Origin: Daedaleopsis sinensis
Lineage: Eukaryota > Basidiomycota > Agaricomycetes > Polyporales > Polyporaceae
Direction of reading: 5' to 3'
Length of the DNA: 64,000 nucleotides
Assembly: GCA_033807695.1 (NCBI GenBank)
Contig: CM066306.1
Span: 4,216,001 to 4,280,000, forward strand
In this document: in pieces, positions 46,473 through 57,689 of the stretch
Layout: each line of letters starts with the position of its first letter
Position numbering within the stretch: the first letter of the stretch is position 1
Translations under genes and position numbers: made by a program
Notes under the pieces: model-generated
Databases searched by the model: none
What the model was told of the DNA's origin: nothing
Seen by the model: only the letters and a program-made list of their open reading frames with translations

Positions 46473-47666
46473 TTGTCTCGAATACGACCGATCGACATCT
46501 CATCTCTATCTTCAGAGTGTATCTGGCTGACGACCGCCATGTTGTTCTGATTGTAACGTTTGATATCGATACGTTTGATGCCTCAAAATGTGCGTTTCTT
46601 GGATAGGTTCGGAAACCGCGACCAGTTGATGCTGAAGACAGTCCACTGCGCACGTACTGCTTGGCCAGGCCTTTGGAGTCCCTCCACTGTCTAATACCGC
46701 TTGATTCGACGCCCGATCCGCCGTCCCACATCTGTCAGTGCTCCTTTGAGGATGTTCGTTGACCAGGTGTACTCTTGTGATCCTCTATAGTAGGTAAGAC
46801 ACCGGGGTAAGGTAGGCCCAATGTAGAACCGACCAGTACATGTGACTTTCACGTGACTTTTTGGAGGCCGTCCTGCTCTAACGAGCAGCTCTCTGGAGAC
46901 GCAAAAAGTTTTGTCGATCTTGGAATTGCAGAACAGGACTATGTACTGACTTTCACTTTGGTCCGTGCAGGAGCGAGGGAGGGACGAGGCCAAAACCCTA
47001 AGCGCCGTAGTGGTCGGTTCTACATTGGGCCTACCTTAACATCTGTGCATAGCGCTTAGCTCAGGGCTACAGTCACGCCGCAGGTAAGAGATAAAGGCCA
47101 CGATTCCGCTCTCAGCACTGGCACCATTGAGGACCACTTCTATAGTAGAGTGAGTCGATCAGTCTCTCGCGCAGTAGTTATGAGGCAAACCTGACCGTTG
47201 ACAAACGCACCTAGAACAGGAGTACGAGCCGTCCGTAGACCAGCCTCGAAAATTTATGCGGCACACTATTCCACGGTATCACCGTGGGCGTCCAGTTTTT
47301 TTTTTGTGGCGGGAGGGTCGGATGAGCGGCGGTGGGCTACGGTCGAGCAGTCAGAAACTTTAAGCTTGATGCAATACGGGCTAGGTTCAGTTGACTGTGA
47401 CCTGTGACGCGCACAACATCATGTTCTCCTCGACGCTACCGTCTTCTCCGCACAGACATCTGTACTTCTCTGCTCTTCACCCCCACCTCACCGCCGATCG
47501 ATGAATGTTGGGAACAAGCATTTTTCATATTATAAAAATGCTCTCTCCCACCACAGTTCTATAATATTCCTCGCCCCCCTCCCAATCTTACCGATTAATC
47601 CCACCAACTTTACTCTATCAATTTGAACCACCGCCCAACACGCCCAACATCCCCATTTCCCCTACC
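46473..47666. other. Intergenic region with a MITE
   Basis: No gene. It holds the terminal-inverted-repeat element at 46808-47038, and a TATAAA at 47531-47536 about 130 bp upstream of the racemase-like ORF. Confidence 0.4.
46808..47038. mobile_element. 231-bp MITE with 26-28-bp perfect terminal inverted repeats
   Basis: Bases 46808-46835 (TAAGGTAGGCCCAATGTAGA and onward) are the exact reverse complement of 47011-47038. If the outer TA on each side is the target duplication, the element proper is 46810-47036 with 26-bp TIRs beginning AGGTAGGCCC. That is the pattern of non-autonomous Tc1/mariner elements. The internal 175 bp shows no coding capacity for a transposase, and no matching autonomous copy lies in this window. 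Confidence 0.85.
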
Positions 47667-48400
47667 ATGGCCACCATCCATGTGTTCACCCCGATCATCA
47701 CCAAGGGCCTCCGCAGGCCCAGGGAACCTGAGGACCTTACGGGACCAATGCTCAAGCTTACCTACTCCATTCTCGACAATGGCCCGCCGTCCATCGAAAG
47801 CCCTACTGACGAGCTGGCTGCTATCCCGGACACCGTCAAGCGAGCCCTCGAAGCTGAAGGCGCCGGCGCCGACGGCATCATCATCGACTGCGTCGCAGAT
47901 CCCGGCGTGAAGGAGGCGCAAGCAGTCGTCAAGATCCCGGTCTTCGGACCAGGGTCCACCACCATGCTCAAGGCTGCAACGTATGGCCTACTTAGCATTG
48001 TCACCGTGGCAGCCGCCGTCAAGCCCATGTTCAGCAAGATTGCGGGCGAATGCAAAGTTCAGGATCAGCTCACCTCCGTCCGCGTGATCAACGTCACCGT
48101 CCTCGAGCTCGCCACGCGCCCCGATGATGTTAAGAAGGGCCTCCAGGAGGAGGCGTCGAGGACCGGGAGGGGAGAAAACGCGAAGGCCGTCATGCTTGGC
48201 TGCACTAGCTTCTTCCGTTACGCTGAAGGGATCGAACAGTTCCGGATTCAAGGACAACGGCTACTACGATGTGCCCGTGTTCGATCCCTTTCCCTTCACA
48301 CTGTCCAGCAGCTTGCGGCCAAGCTCAATGCTCGATTGGCCCACCTCACATTCTCGACCGTGATCGTGCAACTCTCGTTCTGCTCGATACTACCTACCGT
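47667..48400 (+). pseudogene. Asp/Glu/hydantoin racemase family gene, broken
   Basis: The ATG has a strong context (ACCATGG). The first 190 residues are a good Asp_Glu_race match: MATIHVFTPIITKGL, SIESPTDELAAIPDTVKRAL, GADGIIIDCVADPGVKEA (first active-site Cys), KIPVFGPGSTTML and AVMLGCTSFFRYAEGI (second Cys). From about 48235 the family sequence KDNGYYDVPVFDPFPFTL continues in another frame, and from about 48295 LAAKLNARLAHLTFST returns to the first frame. The two breaks compensate each other. Beyond residue 230 the reading frame stays open to 48749 but no longer looks like the family. The enzyme would normally interconvert the stereoisomers of an amino acid or hydantoin. Probably a pseudogene, unless the sequence is wrong at two places. 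Confidence 0.7.
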
Positions 48401-50972
48401 CTTCTCTGGTCTTGACCGGCACCTTCGAATTCCCTTCCTCTTTGCCTTTCGTGCCGGCACGATGTCAGTCCACTGCGCCCATCTGGGTGCGATCTGTCAA
48501 GCCCGCGAGGTTGCAGCTTCGGAGAGACGCGCTCGATGGTGGGGATTCGGATGCAATGGGCAGGTGGGAACGATGCCAGTGCGAAGTAGTAAGTACCGTC
48601 CAGGCTCGCTCGCTCGTAGCGGAGCTGCACCTGCGAGGATTGGTGATCAGGACTTCAAGATATCGATGATGATAGCCGCGATCCGGACAGTACTTCCACG
48701 TCCACCCTATCATCGCAGCTCGCTCACGCGCCTCAGAGCGTCAACTTGACCGAAGCCGCGTACGAGACGCTGCGGGACGTTCGACAGGCCCAGGGGCCGG
48801 ACAGATGGATGACACGCTCTGTCAAAGTTTGAGAGTAGGGTATGTACAAGCGACGGACGTCAGCTGCTCGTCGAGCGTCGAATGTCGAGCGCCAGTACGC
48901 GACCATGCACTCCGGGGGCCAGGTATGTTGCCGGCGATGCATGACGTCGGTGCCTATGCATCTAATACCCTTTGCGAGAGAGAGCACGGACGTCTGGAGT
49001 GGGCAGTCGGGGAGGGGCAAGCGGGGACGCATCGGGGACCGTCTCGAGTCGAGTCATCTGGGCGACCAGGCGACCTGGCGCGAGTCACGACGGCCGTGTA
49101 CTTCTCCTGCGGGGAAGATTGGAGCGTCGCCGGGCCCAGGCGGACAGATGAGGCCTGAGGCCTGAGGCGCGGCCTGAGGTTCGGGGATGACCAGAGTCAG
49201 CTCCGATCTCACGATTCCGATTCATACGCCGAATTCGTTCGCGGCCGACCACAAAAGGAGCGTGCGCATGCGACGCAGCCTCAAAATTTGCCTCTCCAAA
49301 TCCAAATCGGAATTCAAGTTCGGATACGAGTTCGAGCCCGATGCTTGATCATGCGGCCGCGGGGGGCGTCCGCGGCATCTCCTGGGCCCTGGCGCTGCGA
49401 TCGCGATGCGCAGGCGACCAAAGCCTATGTGGCAGAAGTGCGTGCCCCACGTCGACGCAGGCGTGGGTACCTGATCCTCGCCATGGAGACCGAGAAGAGG
49501 AAGAGGAAGAGCGATTCATCCGCGTCTGCGCTATACACTGAGCGTCGTCCGAGTCGATAGTGCCATTCGGAATTGCCATGGGAGGACGATGCTCACCTCA
49601 CCGGGTCGAGTACGAGTGCTGTCCGGCTTGCTACATAGGTTTGAGGACGTCTGGACGCAGACCGGCAGCTGGTGCGCAGCCTACGCGTTAACGTTCAAGC
49701 CCCGAGCTTCGAGCCTCGAGGCCTGCCGGGTGAGTACTCCATTCGCTCGCACGAGCAGATACATACATACTCAGGTTGGGGCTCGTGAGTCTGACGCCAC
49801 GCGAGAACCGCCGTAGGCTAAGGTTCTGGTTCTGCGGGGTGATGAGTGATGCATGTCTGTCAGCAGATCAGATCACACAACGCCTCAGGCCTCAGGCCTC
49901 GGGCTCTGTTCGTGATGCGCCTGCGCACACACCTCCGACCGGACGCGGACGCGGACGCGGACTCGGCGCCCGCTGCTCAACGTTGTTCCTCCGCGCCACT
50001 GCCAGGACCCGGGGCACGACAACGATTGCCAGTGCAAGAAGAGCTGTGACAGGGCGCTCCGGGCTGCAGGCCTCAGAAGTTTACCGTTGAGATAAGGTAA
50101 GGTACTTATGGAATGAGAAGCGCGGTGCGGTGGTGCGTGGTGCGTGCGTGTGGCTTTTGGTCGTTTGATCGTGGTGGATTGTCCATCGGCCGGCTACCCT
50201 GGGACTTTCATGAGCCTCGACCGCGGCGAAAGGACACTGTACTGTGCGGGATGTGGATGCGGGCGTGGACAGTCCGTGCCGATCGATGTAGTAGGTAAGT
50301 TGGAAGTCTATCTTGATGGAGAAGTTGCGGACGTAGACGGGCCCGGCTACCGGCTTTGCATGCGCCCGAGCACTGGGGCATGTCGTGCAATGTTGGATGT
50401 TCGACGCCCGTGCTGCTGCTGCTGCTGCCTGGGAGCGGACACAATATTGATGATGAGTATCGCGAGATGCGAGGCTGCCCGTGGGAGCATCAGCGTTACT
50501 GAGGGCTGCAAGGATAGAAGATAGAAGATAGAAGACGTGCGTGCGGACTTGGACATGGACATGGACATCGACATCGGACGCACACGCAGCGCTGTCGTTG
50601 TCTTGGGATCGGGAATTGAGTGAGCACTGGCAGGAGAACCTCCCACGTCAGCCGGTGAGAGAGAAGATGCGATGCGTACGATGTCGGGCGGGAGCTGTTA
50701 AGTCCTGAGGCCTGAGGGGACGTGCCTGCGCCTCGCTATGGTGACCGAACAGAGAAGAAGTCCGAGTGCGCCCGGTTCCTGGCCTACGGACCATGACTCG
50801 GACAGTGGTGAGGCTTTGGCCGCGGTCTGTCAGGTGGGCGGGTGGATACCGAGTACTGCGTACTGAAGGGTCCCCGGGGCGTACATGTACGTGACTCGCA
50901 TTTGCTGAATCTGTATCCGAGCCCGAGCCCGATGGAAAGCGCTGCCACGCAGAGCAGAGCGCAGGAAGGCGG

Positions 50973-51780
50973 GGCGTCGCGACCGCGGCCTGGACCCACA
51001 CCATGGCGTGCATGGCGAGGGCTCGAGCATGCAGGAATGTAAATGCCGAACCCTTGAAAGAGTCGCAGTTCGCTAGGGTTCTGGAGACTGGCAGGCGCGG
51101 CCATCGAGAGCGCGGGTGGGGTGCTGCGCACGCAGGTGGCTGAACGACGTGGAGCGAGAGCTGGATAGGCGGCGCGCCGGCTACCGGACGTGAACGCCTG
51201 CACGAACGCGAGAGACTGCTGCAAGACGTCCCGAAGCCTGAAGGCATGAGGATGGAGCGGCTGTGCAAGAGACATGAGCCCGCGCACGGCTGCTGGGATC
51301 AAGGCCCCTGGGAAGGAGGTACGTACGTGCCTTGTGCGTCGACAGCGCGTTGACGTCGGCACCCCGCCATTGCATATACGTATACGTGCTGCCAGTGACT
51401 CTGAGTTCTGTGGCGCTTGAGTCCGATGGCCGGTGTAGAACGTAGGAAGGTTATCTTGATTTCGCCGCCGCCGGGTATCGGGTGTAGGGTGTGCGCGCGT
51501 GCGTCCGTTGCAATGTGCATTTGTCCCTCGCATCCTTTGAATTTGTGGGCCCGGCTATTGGCCGTTGGCTTTGGGGAATCGACGTCAACCTGCGGCCGGG
51601 CGTCGTGACAAATTAGAAGTTAGAATGATGTTGTGCTGGATCTGATGCCGTGCATGGGACGATGAAGGCCACTGGGGGTGCAAACGCGGGGTCGGTGTGC
51701 TGCCAGTGGGCGTCGCGACCGTGGTCTGGACTAACACCATGCATGGCGAGGAGTCGACGCCGAGCATGCATGCAGGAATG
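50973..51780. repeat. Diverged direct duplicate, about 70-bp units
   Basis: Unit 1 (50973-51039) and unit 2 (51709-51780) share GGCGTCGCGACCG, TGGAC, ACACCAT, GCATGGCGAGG and GAGCATGCA/GCAGGAATG in the same order with small indels. They lie in a region without genes and may be remnants of an unidentified dispersed element. Confidence 0.55.
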
Positions 51781-52124
51781 ATGAGTTGCAAGGAGCGACA
51801 ACGCGACGTCTTCCCCGGCATCATCACATACATGGATTCGTGCGTTCCACGACGCACGACGAGACAGCTGCCACCGGCGACGGCGATTGTAATATTGACA
51901 GTTGACAATCGGATCGGTCCTTGTGCACAGATGTGTGTGTATATATATAAGTATGTGGTCGACGTCAATTCAGTGCAGATATGATGCAAGCGGGCGGTTT
52001 GTACTCGTACCTGCCAGAGCCGGGGCCCGGAAGTATTCAGGTATTCGCTCCCTCCCCGCGGGCGGCGGCTTGGGTGGGCTCCGAGCGGTGTAGAGTGGTA
52101 TTGCGCCGGTAGTCGTCAATCGCA

Positions 52125-52150
52125 CCTACATATGTACACACATATGTAGG
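52125..52150. repeat. Perfect palindrome with 11-bp arms
   Basis: CCTACATATGT and its exact reverse complement are separated by four bases (ACAC). It could form a small hairpin or be a dimeric protein-binding site. No neighbouring gene is close enough to suggest which. Confidence 0.5.
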
Positions 52151-53133
52151 CGTAGGCGTAGCACCAATGGCAATTGGACGAGGGCATGACCTAACTCCGT
52201 AAGGCTGGGCGGGGGGATCGCCATCACCGTTGGAGACTCGGAGCTTGATGCGCCGATTGGACTATTCGCTGATCGGACCGAGTTGGGGAGATTGGCGAGC
52301 GAACGTACGGCGAGGATAATGGCTAAGTAGCCTATACGGTGAGCCGAGAAGCTTGAAGCCGAGATGGGCGCCGCGGGGACTAGTCAGCACTTGCTCAGCT
52401 GCTTCGCTTCGGGCGCGCAGGGCGGCGGAGGGCGCCAAGGCAGACACGAAATGGCATGGATGATAGATGGGTACTTACTTGAACTCCAAGGCGGTTGCCA
52501 CGTCGTAGATATCTGGTAGGTCGAGGACGGCGTGCTGGGGCCATGCGAGTACATACCACTAGATCAGCTAAGATTCAGATAAATGCGGGCGCGTGTGCAC
52601 GTGCGTACCGAGCTCGGATCAGGATACCGTCGGTCGCTCGATGCTCCGCGTCGGATGGATGGAACGGTGGAGTCGCCATAAGAGTGAATAGTCGCGCGTA
52701 GTACGTCCATCATTCGAACGTACGAGATATGATGACGAGCGGGGCCTGGAATGCCGGGGGAGCAGCAGATAGGAAACACAGAGCATATGGCGAGGCGAGT
52801 CAGGGGGACGAGGAGTGAATCAAAGCACAGCACCGGAGATCGCAACCGCCCAAACGGAAGACAAGGACTTTGTGGCGCTGGGAGAGCCGCCGGGGGTGGC
52901 CTGATCGGGGAAGAGGCCGGGAGAAAGGCCGGAGGGAGGACTGGGGTCCTAGGGAGGATGATGTTGAGTATCAGACTGATTCAGACAATGATGGGCAGCC
53001 TTGGGCAGCTCCCCATCAGCCTCGCCCGCGCCGTGGGACGCCCGCCCGTCCCTTATCCTCACCCTCCATCCCCCCCTCCCCCTCCTCGACGCCCTCGACG
53101 CCCACAGCCCCGCCCTCAGCCCCGCCATCCACC

Positions 53134-56100
53134 ATGCGCCCCCGACGCACTCCCGCCGACAACGCGGAGGCCCTCCGCATCAGCAACGCCATCGACGACG
53201 AGCTCAGAGTGCGTGCTGTCCCTCTCTCCGTCCCCGCCCCCGAGTCCCGACCCCCGCCCTTCCCAGCGCGAGCGTGAGGCGATGAGGAGGAGGAAGTCCA
53301 AGGACGTCAAAGGTACGCCGCCCTTTCTGTCCAGCGACCCGTCCCCGCGCTCCGTCGACGGCAACACGCGCGGTGAGCCCCCGACGCTCAACGCCTCCCC
53401 CAGTCATGCTCCTCGGCCAGGCCGAGTCCGGCAAGTCGACGCTCCAGAAGCAGTTCCAGCTCTACTACTCCTCGCAGACCCTCGAGTCCGAGCGCGCGTC
53501 CTGGCGGCCGATCGTCTACTTCAACATCCTCCGCGCCATCCGCATGATCCTCGACGAGCTCGACTGGGAGTACGGCCTCGGCGGCGCGTCCCCGACCGCG
53601 ACCGCAGACTCCCCGCTCGCCCTCGCCCCCACCCCGCTCCTGCCCTCCACCTCCGCGACCTCGCACTCCGGCTCGGGCTCCGGCTCCTCCGCGCACTCGC
53701 GCGCGCACCCGAACCCCGCGTGGTTCCCCGAGCTCGCGCTCCTCCGCAACAAGCTGCTGCCGCTCGTCGCGAGCGAGGACGCGCTCGCCGCGGAGCTCAG
53801 CGGCGGCATCACCGTCTCCGGGGGCCGCACGGGCGTGTACGTGCGCGCGGGCTGGCAGGCGCTCAACTCGAGCCACCGCTCGTGGCCGCTCGCGGACGAC
53901 TACAGGACCGGGGGCATGACCCTCCGCCAGTCGGCGGTCACGAACATCGTCGCGACGACGCTCGCCGCGTCGCAGGACGAGATCGAGTACGTGTGGTGGC
54001 ACCCGGGCGTGCAGAGCCTGCTCAAGAACAACAAGCTCAAGCTCGAGGAGTACGCGGCCTTGTGCGTCCGTTTCGTTGTGCTCGTGCTCGTGTGCTGTGG
54101 ATGCTGAGTGCGCACGCAGCTTCCTGGCGAACATCCGGCGGATCGCGCAGCCGGACTACCTGCCCTCGAACGGTGCGTGCGTGTGTCTGCCTGCGTCGGG
54201 CGGGGCGGTGTGCGTTCTGCGGCTGACGGCGCGTGCGCGTGCGCAGAGGACATCCTGCACGTCCGCCTGCAGACGATCGGCGTGACCGAACACCAGTTCG
54301 ACATCAACCTCGGCGGGAGCAACTACAACTGGCTCCTCTACGACGTCGGCGGCGCAGTGCGTCTCTCTCTCTCTCTCTTTTTCCCCGTATGTTCTCCCCG
54401 TCGCTCATCTGTGCTTCCCCGTTATGGCTCGCAGCGTGGACAGGTGCGTGCTCGATCTCTACACTGCGCGCGGACGGACGGACGGCGTGCCTCCCACGGC
54501 TGTCGTCCGCGCAGGCGCGCGGCGATCGCCTGCCACGGAGAGTTGCCTACTGACGCGCCCTTCCCGGCCTCTCCCTCCAGCGACACGCCTGGGTGCCTTA
54601 CTTTGACGACGGTGAGTGCTTCCTCCTCTCGCATCCTTTTCCACGCCGAGCTCGTGTGTGCCTGGGGTGCGCGGGGCTGCTCTGTACTCTGCTTGCGCAC
54701 GGAGAACACGCCGCGCGCCGCCACCGCACCGCCCTTGCACACACCCGGCGGCGCAGTTCCCCGCCGGCCGCCCGCGCGCGAACCTTCGTCGACGTCCGGC
54801 CCTTTGGCCCCCGCGGAGCCTCGTGCGCCGTGCTGGATCGGACCCCGGAGTGTCGACCGTGCACGCGCACGGACTATACGGACCACACGAGGAGAGGAGA
54901 CAAATGCAGATGCAGATGCTGACTCGAGCCCTTCTGTTCTGTAGCGACCGCGATCATCTTCCTGGCGCCCATCAGCGCGTTTGACCAGGTGAGTGTCCGG
55001 TTTTGACTCTCGAGTGCTCGATGTGGCGCTGCGGCGGGGAGTGTTGGTGGCGGGGAGTGTTGGTGGCGATGGCGATGGCACATCTATTTGCCAGTGCCAT
55101 ATGCATCGCCCCCTGCTCGCGCGCACGCACACGGTATACGGCGTACGACATACGACGTATGTGCATGCAGCATCCTGGTATACGTCCCCGTATACATATG
55201 CATGCACATGCATATGTCGTATCCCGTTTCCCGTATCCCGTATACCGCATGCATGCGCGCTGCCGCTTGCGTTTGTGTTCGCTGGGCAGCGTTCTCACCG
55301 TGTCTCGTCTCTTTCACATGCATGCCTGCCCTCTCCGGACGTCGAACGCGACACCGCACCGCCGGCCTTGGAATATCGAATGGTACGCTCGCCCACCTGC
55401 CTCGAACCGCACACCCATCTGGGACCGTGGACCGCAAACCCACCGCAAAACGCAAACGCACACCGGCCGGCCGTGTGTGTCTTCTCGAACGACCTGGGTT
55501 CCATATTCCGGATGCGCTGGTGTGTGTGCCTGGATACCGCACCGTCGTGCCGTGCATTTGCATTCATCGGCGTCCGCGGATCATCGTGATCAACGATCAA
55601 CGCTGGACTTTCAACCTTAACGCGAACGTGAACGTTCGACTTCTCGTGCGGGATCGACTCCGCTCGTGTCGCACGCACACGAACACGAATACGGGGTTCG
55701 ACGGCGCACGACCACGACTGCGATTGCGATTGCGACGGTGCAGTACCTGGAGGAGGACCCGCGGACGAACCGGATAGACGACTCGCTGCAGCTCTTCACG
55801 GCGATCTGCTCGAACAAGCTGCTCTCGAACGCCGCGCTCGTGCTCATGCTCAACAAGGTCCGTCCTCCCCCTCCCCCTCCTTCCCCTCCCCTCTCGCCTT
55901 CTCGTCTTCTCGTCTTCTCGTGCTGTGCTCGTGTGCGGGTGCTGCAGTCGCGTTGGGGACGGGGCCTGGTGGGGTGTGTGCTGACGCGGACGCGCTGCAG
56001 ACGGACCTGCTCCGGAAGAAGCTCGAGGCGGGGATCAAGGTCCGGAAATAGTGCGTCGTCGTGCCTTGTCCTGCCCGCGTGCGCGTGTCGCTGACGCTGT

Positions 56101-56983
56101 CTCTCTCCACATCTCCACATCTTCACATTGTCCTTGCTTCCGCGTTCGAACGCGAACGCAACCGCACACACGAACTCGAACTCAACCGCACCCGCAAACA
56201 CAAACGTAAACGCAAACGCAAATGGACACTTGGACACGCTTCCCTCTGTTCGCCGTGCCCTGATGACTGATGACTGCCCCTGCTGCGGCCGATCGGTCCC
56301 ATGCTCCACTCCGTTCCCTCTGAACCCTGGTGGCTTGCCTCGCGCTGCACCTGTCACTCCGGTCGCATGCTGGTGCGCGCGTGTATTCCCACCCCTCTCG
56401 CGTCGATCTCTACGTCTCGCTTTACTTCTCCCTGTTCCCGCTGCCGTCATGGTCGCGCTCGTCTGCTCGTCTGCTTGGCCGCGGATGCGGATGCGCACGT
56501 GCAGCATCTCGTCGTACGGCGACCGGCCAAACGACTTCGAGGAGGTCTCGGAGTACTTCCGCGCACACTTCATCCAGGTGCACAGGCGCAAAGACGTCTC
56601 GCACCGGCCGCTGTACCTCGTACGTCTCTGTTCTCCTCGTGCTCCTGCTCCTGCTGCTGCCCAGGCTGGCGCTGACACCAGCGCTCCTCCCCTCCCCCCG
56701 ACCCTCGCAGCACTTCACGTCGATGCTCGTACGTGCTTTCCGCGCCTCCTCGCTCTCCTGCCTCTCCTGCCGTGGTACACACTGAATCACACACGATACG
56801 CCGCACAGGACATCAAAGCGACACAGTCGATCATCATCAACGGTGCGCCGCCTTGTGCTCCTCTTTTCCGCCTGCGGACGCTGACGGCCCGAGTCCTTGC
56901 GGCTGCCCCTTTCACTGCACGTCGCACACCCAGTGGGCGAGGCGATCATGCGCTCACACCTGACGAAGATCGGCCTCGCATAG
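53134..56983 (+). CDS. Divergent G-alpha-like GTPase, 468 residues, 14 exons
   Basis: Exons 53134-53208, 53267-53312, 53404-54061, 54120-54172, 54247-54356, 54435-54443, 54581-54611, 54945-54988, 55744-55857, 56001-56050, 56505-56619, 56711-56728, 56809-56842 and 56934-56983 sum to 1,407 nt in frame. The P-loop is LLGQAESGKSTLQKQF. Switch I RLQTIGVTE keeps Arg and Thr. Switch II is DVGGARGQRHAWVPYFDD, with Ala where the catalytic Gln normally sits. The base motif is NKTD, and the TCAT motif has become TSML. A Ser/Pro/Ala-rich insert of about 50 residues splits the helical domain. The N-terminus lacks MGxxxS, so myristoylation is unlikely; an in-frame Met upstream (52870) is an alternative start. 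It resembles divergent basidiomycete G-alpha-like proteins rather than the classical Gpa proteins. Two microexons of 9 and 18 nt are notable. Confidence 0.85.
55195..55216. repeat. Inverted repeat inside a G-alpha intron
   Basis: CATATGCATG and CATGCATATG, 10-bp perfect arms with 2 bp between, lie in the 755-nt intron 8. The surrounding 100 bp is rich in alternating purine/pyrimidine TATACG/GCATGC steps. Confidence 0.5.
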
Positions 56984-57689
56984 TGCCCACTCGCGGACGT
57001 GCACGCGGCTGACGGGTTGGGCTTAGGTCGGGGTCGGGTGCCGGGGTCGGGGTCGTGTGCCGGGGTCGTGGGGAATGGGGAATGGAGAAGGACGGGACAC
57101 TCGACACTCGGAACATCGCGCGGGCGCACGCGGGGCTCGGCTTAATGATACCACAGCACGACACACACGCACACGCACACGCACACGCACACACTTACGC
57201 ATACGTATACGTACCACTCTCTTGTTTTCTTCCAGCTGTGACTTGTCTTGTCGCTGTCGCTGTCGTCGCTGCGTTGTTGTTGTTGTTGTGGTGGATGTGG
57301 TGGATGGCGCGCGCAGGGCCGTTGGGCGGGGCGGGGCGGGGCGGTGTAAGATAGTGGTAGGAGTATGTATTGTATGGATGGAGGTACCTGCGCGACGCTC
57401 TTGCATGCACAACTCTCGAAGCACCGCGCTCGCACTCGCACAGACTCGCACTCGCTCTCTGCAATTGAGTGTGGATCATTCATTTGGTCCGTGCTGAGTC
57501 CGAACGACAGTGGGCTTCGATAGCTGAGAGTACTTCGGAATCTGAGACGCTGAACGAAATTTTGTTCTTCTTCATGCATTGGTAATCCTTCCAGCCCCTA
57601 CATACGCTCAGGTCAAGACCAAATTCTCGCTGTGACAGAGCAGGTATATTGAATTGACTCACCTCTACGCCATAGTTGGAATCTGGGCC
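56984..57689. other. Intergenic region with simple repeats
   Basis: Holds GGGGTCG/GGGGAATGG runs (57020-57090), an AC-rich microsatellite (57158-57195) and a GGGGC run (57325-57345). No coding exon is seen between the convergent G-alpha and seven-TM genes. Confidence 0.45.

Larger units (their letters stand above)
48401..53133. other. Gene-poor region, 4.7 kb
   Basis: GC-rich sequence with many overlapping ORFs in several frames, none with protein-like segments. It contains repeated CCTGAGGCCTGAGG-type runs (49150, 49885, 50705), a diverged duplicate of about 70 bp (50973-51039 and 51709-51780), short microsatellites (AGATAGA near 50515, GACATG near 50555, CTG near 50415) and a 26-bp palindrome (52125-52150). 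No gene, tRNA or transposase is recognised. The last few hundred bases should hold the G-alpha promoter. Confidence 0.45.

Noticed and set aside
49270..49360. tRNA-like segment containing GTTCGAGCCC
   Set aside because: I could not form an acceptor stem or anticodon arm around it.
50648..51533. Overlapping ORFs of 200-250 residues on the minus strand
   Set aside because: Several frames are open together in GC-rich DNA and none shows motifs, secondary-structure-like patterning or plausible splice sites.
55617..56678. 353-residue open frame on the minus strand over the G-alpha gene
   Set aside because: It covers exons and long introns of the G-alpha-like gene, whose motifs fix the coding strand. 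The composition is Arg/Ser-rich and repetitive.
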